DNA from: Firmicutes bacterium ZCTH02-B6
GTDB taxonomy: Bacteria; Bacillota; Limnochordia; Limnochordales; ZCTH02-B6
Direction of reading: 5' to 3'
DNA: 18,710 bases
NCBI GenBank assembly: GCA_002159155.1
Contig: LZRQ01000049.1
Coordinates: forward strand, 1-18,710
The position numbers and the translations under genes are program-made. Below are positions 1-6,254 of this stretch, in pieces; the first letter of the stretch is position 1; each line of letters starts with the position of its first letter. The notes below the pieces were generated by a model that was given only the letters and a program-made list of their open reading frames with translations, was not told the origin of the DNA and ran no database searches.

Positions 1-379
1 ACCCCTTGAGCTTCGCGAACATCTTGCGGCCCAGGCGATTGTGGGGCAGCATCCCCCACACCGCCTGCTTGACCAGCTTCGTCGCGTCCCGCTGGTGCAG
101 CTGCCGGGCGGTAAAGGTCTTCAGGCCACCTGGACGGTGGGACCGTTGGAAGTAGTACATCTTCTCGTCCCACTTCTTGCCCGTCAGACGCACCTGATCG
201 GCGTTGACAACGATGACGAAGTCGCCGGTATCGACGTGAGGCGTATACTGCGGCTTGTGCTTGCCCCGCAGCACCGTCGCCACCTGGGTCGCCAACCGGC
301 CTAAGGTTTTACCCTTGGCGTCGATGACGTACCACTTGCGCTCCACACTGCCCGGCTTCGCCATGAAGGTCCGATTCAT
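1..379 (-). CDS. rplM: 50S ribosomal protein L13, partial (C-terminus off window)
   Basis: Large-subunit protein L13, an early 23S rRNA-binding assembly protein. The visible 126 residues begin MNRTFMAKPG and include the family blocks RKWYVIDAKGKTLGRLA (about 14-30), LRGKHKPQYTPHVDTGD (about 37-53) and HRPGGLK. The usual length is about 145 residues, so roughly 20 C-terminal residues lie beyond position 1. The ATG at 379 is chosen because AAGGAG sits 9 nt upstream; an internal ATG at 364 (MAKPG) has no such site. It is separated from truA by 88 nt that carry their own promoter. In Firmicutes rpsI (S9) normally follows and would lie just outside the window. Identification is certain. Confidence 0.97.
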   Translation of the reverse strand, partial: MNRTFMAKPGSVERKWYVIDAKGKTLGRLATQVATVLRGKHKPQYTPHVDTGDFVIVVNADQVRLTGKKWDEKMYYFQRSHRPGGLKTFTARQLHQRDATKLVKQAVWGMLPHNRLGRKMFAKLKG

Positions 380-401
380 AGGCTTGAGCTCCTTCCCGGC
401 A

Positions 402-431
402 GCGGTCCCTTTCCTTTCCTGAAAGAGCCGC
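402..431 (-). promoter_or_regulatory. Hairpin in the rplM 5' leader (possible L13 autoregulatory leader)
   Basis: In the transcript, bases 431-422 (GCGGCTCTTT) can pair with 411-402 (AAGGGACCGC), giving nine pairs, two of them G-U, and one C-A mismatch around a 10-nt loop. It lies between the promoter and the rplM ribosome binding site. L13 leader RNAs that regulate rplM-rpsI are known in Firmicutes. The position fits, but I cannot confirm the family consensus by eye. Confidence 0.35.
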
Positions 432-442
432 GGCCAAACTCG

Positions 443-471
443 ATATTAATACAGGCCTTTTCCCGTGTCAA
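443..471 (-). promoter_or_regulatory. Sigma-A-type promoter for rplM
   Basis: A perfect -35 box TTGACA (471-466) is followed by a 17-bp spacer and a -10 box TAATAT (448-443), which matches 4 of 6 consensus bases. The -10 area is an AT-rich island in otherwise GC-rich DNA. The -35 box overlaps the truA stop codon (470-468). Start of transcription is expected near 435-437, giving a leader of about 57 nt before the rplM ATG. This allows L13 (and probably S9) to be made independently of the long upstream operon. Confidence 0.75.
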
Positions 472-1229
472 CCGTATTCCACGCGCACCAGGCACAGTCC
501 GTGAGCCGGCGCAGTCGGTCCCGCCGCCTCCCGCCGCCGGCCGGCCAGTACCTCTGCCACCCACCCCGGCGGCCGACGTCCTTGGCCTACCACCAGCAAG
601 GTGCCGGCGATGTTGCGCACCATGTGATAGAGAAATCCATCGGCCCGCGCCACGATGCGGACACATTCGGGCTCCCGAGGGCAGCGCTCGACGGCCAGGT
701 TCATCAAGTGGCGCACCGTCGACTTAACCGGGGTGCTGCCGGCCGCCCGGAATGCGGCGAAGTCGTGACGGCCCACCAGCATCGCGGCCGCCTGGGCCAT
801 CGCTTCCACGTCCAAAGGCGTTGGGACGTGCAGCGCCCAACGGCTCCAGAAGGGCGAAGGGAAACGCCCGTTCCAGATGGTGTACTGGTACACCTTGGCC
901 ACCGCGTCGCGGCGCGGGTGGAACTGTGCCGGCGCTTCGGCCGCGTCCGTCACCACAACCGACGGGGGCAAGCGGCTGTTCAACGCATAGGGCCACCGCT
1001 CCACCGGGATGCGGCTGGCGGTGCGAAACGCGACCACCTGCCCTGCGGCATGGACGCCGGCATCCGTGCGCCCCGCGCCCAAAACTCGCACCTGTTCGCC
1101 GGTCAGCGAGGCGACGGCGTCTTCCAACACGCCTTGAACGGTCTGCCCACCGGCCTGTCGCTGGAAACCCAGAAATTCGGTGCCGTCGTAGGCGACAACA
1201 CAGCGGATATTTCTCAGCGACACCGCCAT
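468..1229 (-). CDS. truA: tRNA pseudouridine(38-40) synthase TruA
   Basis: Converts uridines 38-40 of the tRNA anticodon arm to pseudouridine in the cytoplasm. The 253-residue product has the N-terminal strand RCVVAYDGTEFLGFQRQ (about 9-25), the catalytic motif GAGRTDAGVH (51-60) with nucleophile Asp56, KVYQYTIWN (112-120) and the C-terminal FLYHMVRNIAGTLL block (199-212). Length is normal for the family (about 245-265). The ATG at 1229 has GGAG 7 nt upstream. The reading frame stays open another 25 codons upstream, but that part is antiparallel to ecfT coding sequence and has no family similarity. The start overlaps the end of ecfT by 16 nt, so translational coupling is likely. Its stop codon lies within the -35 box of the rplM promoter. 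Confidence 0.95.
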   Translation of the reverse strand: MAVSLRNIRCVVAYDGTEFLGFQRQAGGQTVQGVLEDAVASLTGEQVRVLGAGRTDAGVHAAGQVVAFRTASRIPVERWPYALNSRLPPSVVVTDAAEAPAQFHPRRDAVAKVYQYTIWNGRFPSPFWSRWALHVPTPLDVEAMAQAAAMLVGRHDFAAFRAAGSTPVKSTVRHLMNLAVERCPREPECVRIVARADGFLYHMVRNIAGTLLVVGQGRRPPGWVAEVLAGRRREAAGPTAPAHGLCLVRVEYG

Positions 1230-2011
1230 CCCACCACTCCAAAAAGGACCAGCGACCCCACGAGCACGAGCCAGTCGCGTGCGCCCACACGCCCCGATCG
1301 CCACTGGGTACGCCCCTCCGCGCCTCGCCAGCAGCGCGACTCGAGGGCCAAGGCGAGGCCGTCGGCGCGTCGAAAGGCACGGACAAACAGGGGCACCAAC
1401 ACCGGGACAAGCGCTCGCGCCCGCCGGAAGACGCCGCCGCTCTCCCAGTCGGCCCCGCGCGCTTTTTGCGCTTTTACGATCCGGTCGAATTCCTCCGCGA
1501 GCGTCGGGATGAAGCGCAAGGCGAGACTCACCATGAAAGCGATTTCCGCTGCCGGCAAGCCGAGGCGCCGCCCGGGCGAAAGCAAACGCTCCAACCCATC
1601 CGTCATCGCGACTGGCGAGGTGGTCAGCGTCACGAGGGACACCCCGGCGGCAAGCAGCACGAGCCGCACCGCCAACCGGACGGCCGCTGTGAGCCCCTCC
1701 CCCGTAATCTCAACCGGCCCCCAGACAGCTAAAGGTGCCCCTGGGGTCTGAACGCCGTGAAAAACGATCGTGAGGACAACTAGCAACAAGATGGGGCGTA
1801 AGCTCCGGACGACCAAACCCCACGGCAGCCGCGCCAGCGCCGTGCATGCGATGACGTAGCCGGCCAGCGCCCCGTATCCCGTCCACCCGTTCACCACAAA
1901 TAGCGTCGCCGAAAACACAACCGCCAGCACCAGCTTGATGCGGGGGTCGGTGCGGTGTACGGGCGAGCGCCCAGGCACATACTGCCCAAGGGTCACGTCC
2001 CTATTGGACAT
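1214..2011 (-). CDS. ecfT: Energy-coupling factor transporter transmembrane protein EcfT
   Basis: Membrane scaffold of group II ECF importers. It links the EcfA1/EcfA2 ATPases to exchangeable S-components for vitamins or metals. The 265-residue product has hydrophobic segments near 26-45, 47-62, 72-88, 110-131 and 244-262. A long cytoplasmic helical stretch (about 165-228) carries the two coupling motifs. The first is a standard Ala-Arg-Gly (184-186). The second, in LALESRCWRG, reads Ser-Arg-Cys (225-227) where Ala-Arg-Gly is usual, with the key Arg kept. The ATG at 2011 (MSNRDVTLGQY) follows a GGGGGATGG stretch and overlaps the end of ecfA2 by 11 nt; the open frame extends 18 codons further without family similarity. 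No substrate-binding S-component gene is in the window. Confidence 0.93.
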   Translation of the reverse strand: MSNRDVTLGQYVPGRSPVHRTDPRIKLVLAVVFSATLFVVNGWTGYGALAGYVIACTALARLPWGLVVRSLRPILLLVVLTIVFHGVQTPGAPLAVWGPVEITGEGLTAAVRLAVRLVLLAAGVSLVTLTTSPVAMTDGLERLLSPGRRLGLPAAEIAFMVSLALRFIPTLAEEFDRIVKAQKARGADWESGGVFRRARALVPVLVPLFVRAFRRADGLALALESRCWRGAEGRTQWRSGRVGARDWLVLVGSLVLFGVVGWRCR

Positions 2012-2885
2012 GACCGCCATCCCCCGCCCGGGTGCGGGCCACGGCGGCAATAGCCGCCACCACATCTTGCGCCCTCACCAGGTGCGGCGGCAACCGCCAA
2101 CCGCGGCGGTTGAGCTCGTCCACCAGTTGCGCCGCTACGGGGGCCTCCAGGCCCAGCGCCTTGAGGGCCGCCCGCTGTCCGGCCCCCAACACTTGCTCCA
2201 GCGGGCCTTGCAGAGCGACGCGGCCTTGGTCCATCACCACCACCTTTTGGGACAGCTCCGCAACGTCCTCAAGATGATGGGTGACCAAAACGACTGCCAC
2301 GCCCCGCTCGCGGTTCAGCCGCAGCAACAGCGTCAGCAGCTCCCGGCGGCCGGCAGGGTCGAGGCCCGCGGTCGGCTCATCGAGAATCAAATAGCGGGGC
2401 CGCATGGCCAAGATGCCCGCCAGTGCCACACGCCGCTGCTCACCCCCGCTCAAGGCGAACGGCGAGCGGTCGCCATACGCGTCCGCATCCAGCCCGACAA
2501 GGGCCAGCGCCTCCCGCACTCGCTCGGCCACCTCGGCAGCCGGCAGGCCCATGTTCCGTGGGCCAAAGGCCACATCGGCCCACACCGTCTCCGCAAACAA
2601 CTGGTGCTCCGGGTACTGGAACACAAGCCCGACGCGCTGGCGAATAACCTGCCGTGGCACGCCGTAGGCCCCCACATCGATGCCATCCACCCACACCGTC
2701 TCGGGCGGCGGCGTCAACAGCCCGTTGAGATGCTGCACCAGGGTCGACTTGCCCGATCCGATAGGACCTACGAGGCCCACAAACTCTCCGTCGCCGACGG
2801 TGAGGCTCACGCCGCGCAGAGCGGGAACGGCCCATGGCGTGCCAGCATTGTACGTATAATGCAAGTCCTTTACAACAATCGGCAT
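2001..2885 (-). CDS. ecfA2: Energy-coupling factor transporter ATPase EcfA2
   Basis: One of the two ABC ATPases that drive ECF vitamin/metal uptake, working as a heterodimer with EcfA1 on EcfT. In the 294-residue product: A-loop aromatic area HYTYN (9-13), Walker A GPIGSGKST (40-48), Q-loop FQYPEHQLF (89-97), signature LSGGEQRR (145-152), Walker B YLILDEPTAGLDP (165-177, catalytic Glu170) and H-loop His203. The VFQYPEHQLF stretch is typical of EcfA proteins. The ATG at 2885 (MPIVVKD) is preferred because it matches the family N-terminus and has GCGGAG upstream; an alternative frame start at 2918 would add 11 residues of low-complexity Gly/Ala. It overlaps the last 16 nt of ecfA1. Confidence 0.95.
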   Translation of the reverse strand: MPIVVKDLHYTYNAGTPWAVPALRGVSLTVGDGEFVGLVGPIGSGKSTLVQHLNGLLTPPPETVWVDGIDVGAYGVPRQVIRQRVGLVFQYPEHQLFAETVWADVAFGPRNMGLPAAEVAERVREALALVGLDADAYGDRSPFALSGGEQRRVALAGILAMRPRYLILDEPTAGLDPAGRRELLTLLLRLNRERGVAVVLVTHHLEDVAELSQKVVVMDQGRVALQGPLEQVLGAGQRAALKALGLEAPVAAQLVDELNRRGWRLPPHLVRAQDVVAAIAAVARTRAGDGGHVQ

Positions 2886-3646
2886 AGGTGCTCCGCCAAG
2901 TCCTCCACCCGCCGCCAAATGAGGGGAACGTCCACCCCTGCTTCCCGCAGCCCCCGAGCGATGTTCACCAGCGGCGGCTCGGCAAGGCCAATCCGGTCGA
3001 GCAGATGGCCAGCGGCCAGCAACCGTGTGGGAGGGCCGTCAAAGACGACCCGCCCCGTGTCCATGGCGATCACACGGGACGCGGCCATCGCTTCGTCCAT
3101 GTGGTGCGTGACGACCACGACGGCCATCGTTTGTCCGAGCGCCAAGCGTTGCGCAAGCCCCAGCACTTGCTCCCGACCGGCCGGGTGCAGCATGGCCGTG
3201 GCCTCGTCGAGGATGAGCACATCCGGCGCCATGGCCAGGACGCCGGCGATGGCCAGCAACTGCTTCTGCCCGCCCGAAAGGCTGTTGACAGGCCGGCCTC
3301 GCAGCCCCTCCAGGCCAACCAGGCGCAGCGCCTGGTCGACCCGGACGTCGATCTCAGCGGGCGCCAGCCCAAGGTTGGCCGGACCGAAGGCAACGTCTTC
3401 CTCCAACGTCGCTCCCACAAGCTGGCTGTCAGGATCCTGCCATACAACACCGACTTGGCGGCGGATTTCCGCCAGGGCCCCGGCTTCCGTGGTTAGGCGC
3501 CCCGCCACCCGCACGGTCCCCTCCGTCGGCAAGAGCAGCCCATTACATAAACGGGCCAACGTGGACTTGCCCGAACCGTTGGCCCCGACGAGGGCGATGA
3601 ACTCGCCCCGGTGGATCGTGACGTTGACGCCGGCTAACGCCCTCAC
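2870..3646 (-). CDS. ecfA1: Energy-coupling factor transporter ATPase EcfA1 (true start probably upstream)
   Basis: Partner ATPase of EcfA2. Counted from the GTG at 3646 (258 residues): Walker A GANGSGKST (21-29), Q-loop VWQDPDSQLVG (68-78), signature LSGGQKQ (123-129), Walker B VLILDEAT (143-150, Glu148) and H-loop His181. The D-loop reads AMLHP (151-155), with His154 in place of the usual Asp. The GTG is the first canonical in-frame start, but 14 codons directly upstream encode IEFEGAGYTYPETG. This aligns with the EcfA2 N-terminus, including the adenine-stacking A-loop Tyr. Those codons begin at an ATT (3688) or, with four more residues, an ATC (3700), so a rare ATT/ATC start is possible. 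The frame is the same as rplQ and is closed by the rplQ TGA (3709-3707). Function is certain; the 5' end is not. Confidence 0.88.
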   Translation of the reverse strand: MRALAGVNVTIHRGEFIALVGANGSGKSTLARLCNGLLLPTEGTVRVAGRLTTEAGALAEIRRQVGVVWQDPDSQLVGATLEEDVAFGPANLGLAPAEIDVRVDQALRLVGLEGLRGRPVNSLSGGQKQLLAIAGVLAMAPDVLILDEATAMLHPAGREQVLGLAQRLALGQTMAVVVVTHHMDEAMAASRVIAMDTGRVVFDGPPTRLLAAGHLLDRIGLAEPPLVNIARGLREAGVDVPLIWRRVEDLAEHLCRLL

Positions 3647-3706
3647 CCCAGTTTCCGGGTAGGTGTAGCCGGCGCCTTCAAATTCAATGAGAGGGCGGAT
3701 TTTGCC

Positions 3707-4045
3707 TCACACCAGTTCGATGATGGACATGGGCGCCGCGTCGCCCTGGCGAGGACCGATCTTGACGATCCGGGTGTAGCCCCCCTGCCGTTCCGCATAA
3801 CGGGGCGCGATCTCGTCGAAGAGCTTCTTCACCGCGGCCTTGTCCATCAGAAACGCCGCCGCCTGCCGGCGGGCGTGCAGGTCGCCCCGCTTGCCCAGGG
3901 TGATCATCTTCTCGACCACCGGCCGCACGGCCCTGGCTTTGGCCTCGGTGGTAGTGATGCGGCCCTTGGCGATCACGGCGGTGGCCAGGTGGCGCAGGAG
4001 GGCGCGGCGGTGGCCGCTGGTACGGCCCAACTTCTGCAGCTTCAT
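3707..4045 (-). CDS. rplQ: 50S ribosomal protein L17
   Basis: Large-subunit protein near the exit-tunnel opening. The 112-residue product begins MKLQKLGRTSGHRRALLRHL and contains TTEAKARAVRPVVEKMIT (33-50), then the C-terminal GGYTRIVKIGPRQGDAAPMSIIELV block typical of L17. Length is that of bacterial short-form L17 (about 112-120). The start is ATG with GGGAGGGAG upstream, 16 nt after the rpoA stop. It closes the alpha cluster, and ecfA1 follows in the same reading frame with no intervening terminator. Confidence 0.97.
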   Translation of the reverse strand: MKLQKLGRTSGHRRALLRHLATAVIAKGRITTTEAKARAVRPVVEKMITLGKRGDLHARRQAAAFLMDKAAVKKLFDEIAPRYAERQGGYTRIVKIGPRQGDAAPMSIIELV

Positions 4046-4061
4046 GCCAGACTCCCTCCCC

Positions 4062-5003
4062 TCACTCGTCGGGCTGGCGCAGCGACAGACCGAGCGCCGC
4101 CAGCTTCTCCTTGACTTCCTGCAACGACTTCTTGCCCAGATTGCGTACTTTGAGCATATCGGCCTCGGTCTTGCGGACCAACTCCTCGACGGTATTGATG
4201 CCGGCCCGCTTGAGGCAGTTGTAGGAGCGCACCGACAGCTCCAGCTCGTCGATGCTCATTGACAAAATCCGGTCCTTGGGCCCTTCATCCTTGCGCACCA
4301 GGATTTCGATATCGTCCGCCGTATCCGTCAAGTTGACAAACAGGCGCAAGTGCTCGATGAGAATCTTGGCCGCGAGACTGACGGCCTCTTCGGGCCGGAC
4401 GCTGCCGTCGGTCCACACCTCCAGCACCAGCTGGTCGTAGTCGGTCACCTGGCCGACACGGGTGTCATGGACCTGATAGTTGACCTTCTGCACCGGCGAG
4501 AAAATGGAGTCGACAGCGATGACGCCGATGGGCTGGTCGGGCTTCTTGTTGCGCTCGGCCGGCACCCAGCCGCGCCCCTTCTCCACGGTCATCTCCATGG
4601 AGATGCGGCCGCCCTTGTCCAGCGTGCAGATATAGAGGTCCGGGTTGAGAATCTCCACGTCGGACGGGTGCTCAATGGCCGCGGCCGTGACCTCCCCCTC
4701 GCCCTCCACCTCGAGGCGCATGGTCACAGGGCCGTCCGAATGCAGCTTCAGGAGCAGCCGCTTCACGTTCAAAATGATGTCGGTGGTGTCCTCCACCACG
4801 CCCGGGATGGTCGAAAACTCGTGCAGCACGCCGTCGATGCGTACTGACGTCACTGCCGCCCCGGGCAGCGACGACAGCAAAATCCGCCGCAGCGAGTTGC
4901 CCAACGTGATCCCGTAGCCGCGCTCCAGCGGCTCGACCACAAACTTGCCGTACGTATCGGTGGCCTCCACCGTTTCAATGCGCGGCTTCTCGATCTCCAG
5001 CAT
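4062..5003 (-). CDS. rpoA: DNA-directed RNA polymerase subunit alpha
   Basis: The alpha subunit nucleates RNA polymerase assembly as a dimer and contacts UP elements and activators. The 313-residue product has an N-terminal assembly domain (about 1-232) with LERGYGITLGNSLRRILLSS (27-45) and the EHPSDVEILNPDLYI stretch (111-125). A linker (about 233-247) follows, then the C-terminal DNA-binding domain (about 248-306) with LSVRSYNCLKRAGI (256-269) and LGKKSLQEVKEKL (289-301). The ATG at 5003 (MLEIEKP) is chosen for AGGAGGG about 8 nt upstream. The frame is open 16 codons further, but that stretch runs through a hairpin-forming spacer and has no alpha-subunit similarity. Unlike in many bacteria, rpsD does not precede it. 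Confidence 0.97.
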   Translation of the reverse strand: MLEIEKPRIETVEATDTYGKFVVEPLERGYGITLGNSLRRILLSSLPGAAVTSVRIDGVLHEFSTIPGVVEDTTDIILNVKRLLLKLHSDGPVTMRLEVEGEGEVTAAAIEHPSDVEILNPDLYICTLDKGGRISMEMTVEKGRGWVPAERNKKPDQPIGVIAVDSIFSPVQKVNYQVHDTRVGQVTDYDQLVLEVWTDGSVRPEEAVSLAAKILIEHLRLFVNLTDTADDIEILVRKDEGPKDRILSMSIDELELSVRSYNCLKRAGINTVEELVRKTEADMLKVRNLGKKSLQEVKEKLAALGLSLRQPDE

Positions 5004-5018
5004 CGCTTCACCCTCCTT

Positions 5019-5057
5019 GCGGGTTCCCGAGCCCGCGGCGCCGTACACCAAACCCGC
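5019..5057 (-). promoter_or_regulatory. Alternative hairpins in the rpsK-rpoA spacer
   Basis: In the transcript, GCGGGTT (5057-5051), right after the rpsK stop, is a perfect 7-base complement of AACCCGC (5025-5019). The first five bases paired on the 3' arm can instead pair with a nearer GCGGG (5036-5032), so the two stems exclude each other. Both end about 2 nt before the AGGAGGG site of rpoA, so either could affect its translation. There is no T-tract, so this is not an ordinary terminator. Function is inferred only. Confidence 0.35.
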
Positions 5058-5058
5058 A

Positions 5059-5454
5059 CTAGACGCGCCGGCGCTTGGGCGGCCGGCACCCGTTATGGGG
5101 GATGGGCGTGACGTCCTTGATCAGGCTCACCTCGAGCCCAGCAGCCTGCAGCGACCGGATGGCCGCCTCCCGGCCGGCACCAGGGCCCTTGACCCAGACC
5201 TCCACTTCCCGCATGCCGTGCTCCATAGCCGCCCGGGCGGCTGCCTCCGCCGCCTGCCCTGCGGCGTAAGGCGTCCCCTTACGGGAGCCCTTAAACCCCG
5301 TGACCCCCGCGCTGGCCCAGGAGATGACGTTCCCCTGCTTGTCGGTGATAGTCACGATGGTATTGTTAAACGTCGACTTGATATGGGCCACGCCGCTGGG
5401 AATGTTCTTTCGTTCCCGCCGCCGCGGACGTGCGCCCCGCTTGGGCCTAGCCAA
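5059..5454 (-). CDS. rpsK: 30S ribosomal protein S11 (TTG start)
   Basis: Small-subunit platform protein contacting the mRNA exit region. The product from the TTG at 5454 is 131 residues, MARPKRGARPRRR at the start, then GVAHIKSTFNNTIVTITD, WASAGVTGFKGSRKGTPYAAG and the C-terminal DVTPIPHNGCRPPKRRRV, all hallmark S11 blocks. No ATG or GTG is available. Two TTG codons, at 5460 and 5454, both lie near an AGGAGGAGG run. The second leaves 8 nt to the last AGGAGG and gives the commoner MARPK N-terminus; the first would add two residues. The gene follows rpsM by about 60 nt. Confidence 0.95.
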   Translation of the reverse strand: MARPKRGARPRRRERKNIPSGVAHIKSTFNNTIVTITDKQGNVISWASAGVTGFKGSRKGTPYAAGQAAEAAARAAMEHGMREVEVWVKGPGAGREAAIRSLQAAGLEVSLIKDVTPIPHNGCRPPKRRRV

Positions 5455-5515
5455 TGCCAACGCCTCCTCCTGCGCTTGCCTCGCCAGGCCCCGTCACGGG
5501 CCCGGCTGACCTGCG

Positions 5516-5890
5516 TCAGCTCTTCTTCTTCTTGCCGCCTACCGTACGCCGGGGACCCTTGCGGGTACGCGCGTTGGTGCGCGTCCGCTGGCCCCGTACC
5601 GGCAAGCCCCTGCGGTGCCGCAGCCCCCGGTAGCAGCCAATGTCGATGAGCCGCTTGATATTGGTCTGCACTTCACGGCGCAGGTCGCCTTCGACCGTGT
5701 AGTTCCTGTCAATGAACTCCCGCAGGCGGTTGATCTCGTCTTCGGTCAAGTCCCGCACTCGCGTGTCGGGATTGACACCGGTCTGCTTGACGATCGTCTC
5801 CGCCCGGGTCCGGCCAATGCCGTAAATGTACGTCAGTGCGATGACAACCCGCTTATCGCGGGGCAAGTCAACGCCAGCAATGCGTGCCAC
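5516..5890 (-). CDS. rpsM: 30S ribosomal protein S13 (GTG start)
   Basis: Small-subunit head protein that forms bridge B1 with the large subunit and touches the P-site tRNA. The 124-residue product begins MARIAGVDLPRDKRVVIALT and has TYIYGIGRTRAETIV (20-34), CYRGLRHRRGLPVRGQRT (90-107), and a Lys-rich tail ending GGKKKKS. Length is typical. Translation starts at GTG (5890-5888), placed 9 nt after AGGAGG; that site overlaps the rpmJ stop codon TAG, so the two genes are closely linked. Confidence 0.97.
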   Translation of the reverse strand: MARIAGVDLPRDKRVVIALTYIYGIGRTRAETIVKQTGVNPDTRVRDLTEDEINRLREFIDRNYTVEGDLRREVQTNIKRLIDIGCYRGLRHRRGLPVRGQRTRTNARTRKGPRRTVGGKKKKS

Positions 5891-5903
5891 GAGCCCTCAC
5901 CTC

Positions 5904-6017
5904 CTACCCCTGCTTCTGCTTGTGCTTGGGGTTTTCGCAGATCACCATCACACGCCCGTGACGGCGGATGATCTTGCACTTCTCGCAGATCTTCTTCACC
6001 GACGGCCGCACTTTCAT
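5904..6017 (-). CDS. rpmJ: 50S ribosomal protein L36 (zinc-binding form)
   Basis: This is a 37-codon gene read directly from the bases. The product runs from MKVRPSVKKICEKCKII to KHKQKQG. It has Cys11, Cys14, Cys27 and His32, the full zinc-ribbon set of the C+ form of L36. L36 is the smallest large-subunit protein and helps fold 23S rRNA near the factor-binding side. ATG at 6017 has AGGAGG 9 nt upstream; the stop is TAG at 5906-5904. It lies between infA (14 nt upstream) and rpsM (13 nt downstream), the standard position. Confidence 0.96.
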   Translation of the reverse strand: MKVRPSVKKICEKCKIIRRHGRVMVICENPKHKQKQG

Positions 6018-6031
6018 GTGGCCTCGCCTCC

Positions 6032-6250
6032 TCACCGCTTGCGATACGTAATCCGCCCGCGCGTCAAGTCATAGGGCGACAGCTCAACCGTCACCCGGTC
6101 ACCGGGCAGGATGCGGATGAAATGCATGCGCATCTTGCCCGAGATATGGCACAGCACCTTATGGCCGTTGTCGAGCTCCACCCTGAACATCGCGTTGGGC
6201 AACGGCTCAATGACGGTGCCTTCCATCTCAATGACGTCGTCTTTGCCCAT
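6032..6250 (-). CDS. infA: Translation initiation factor IF-1
   Basis: IF-1 occupies the ribosomal A site during initiation and assists IF-2 and IF-3. The 72-residue product is a single OB-fold: KDDVIEMEGTVIEPLPNAMF (3-22), VELDNGHKVLCHISGKMR (24-41), and FIRILPGDRVTVELSPYDLTRGRI (44-67), ending YRKR. It has the exact length and motifs of bacterial IF-1. The ATG follows a GAGGAGG run about 12 nt upstream and lies 4 nt after the KOW gene stop, so the pair is likely coupled. Confidence 0.98.
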   Translation of the reverse strand: MGKDDVIEMEGTVIEPLPNAMFRVELDNGHKVLCHISGKMRMHFIRILPGDRVTVELSPYDLTRGRITYRKR

Positions 6251-6254
6251 CGGC

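Noticed and set aside
465..1751. 428-codon open frame on the + strand across truA and ecfT
   Set aside because: It is antisense to two clearly identified genes, has no recognisable domain and a low-complexity Arg/Pro/Ser composition. Long antisense frames are expected in GC-rich coding DNA.
1935..3662. 575-codon open frame on the + strand across ecfA2 and ecfA1
   Set aside because: It mirrors conserved ABC ATPase motifs on the other strand, has no plausible ribosome binding site or domain, and is explained by codon-position GC bias.
3647..3706. Terminator or promoter between rplQ and ecfA1
   Set aside because: The stretch is better explained as the coding N-terminus of EcfA1. No hairpin with T-run or -35/-10 pair is visible.
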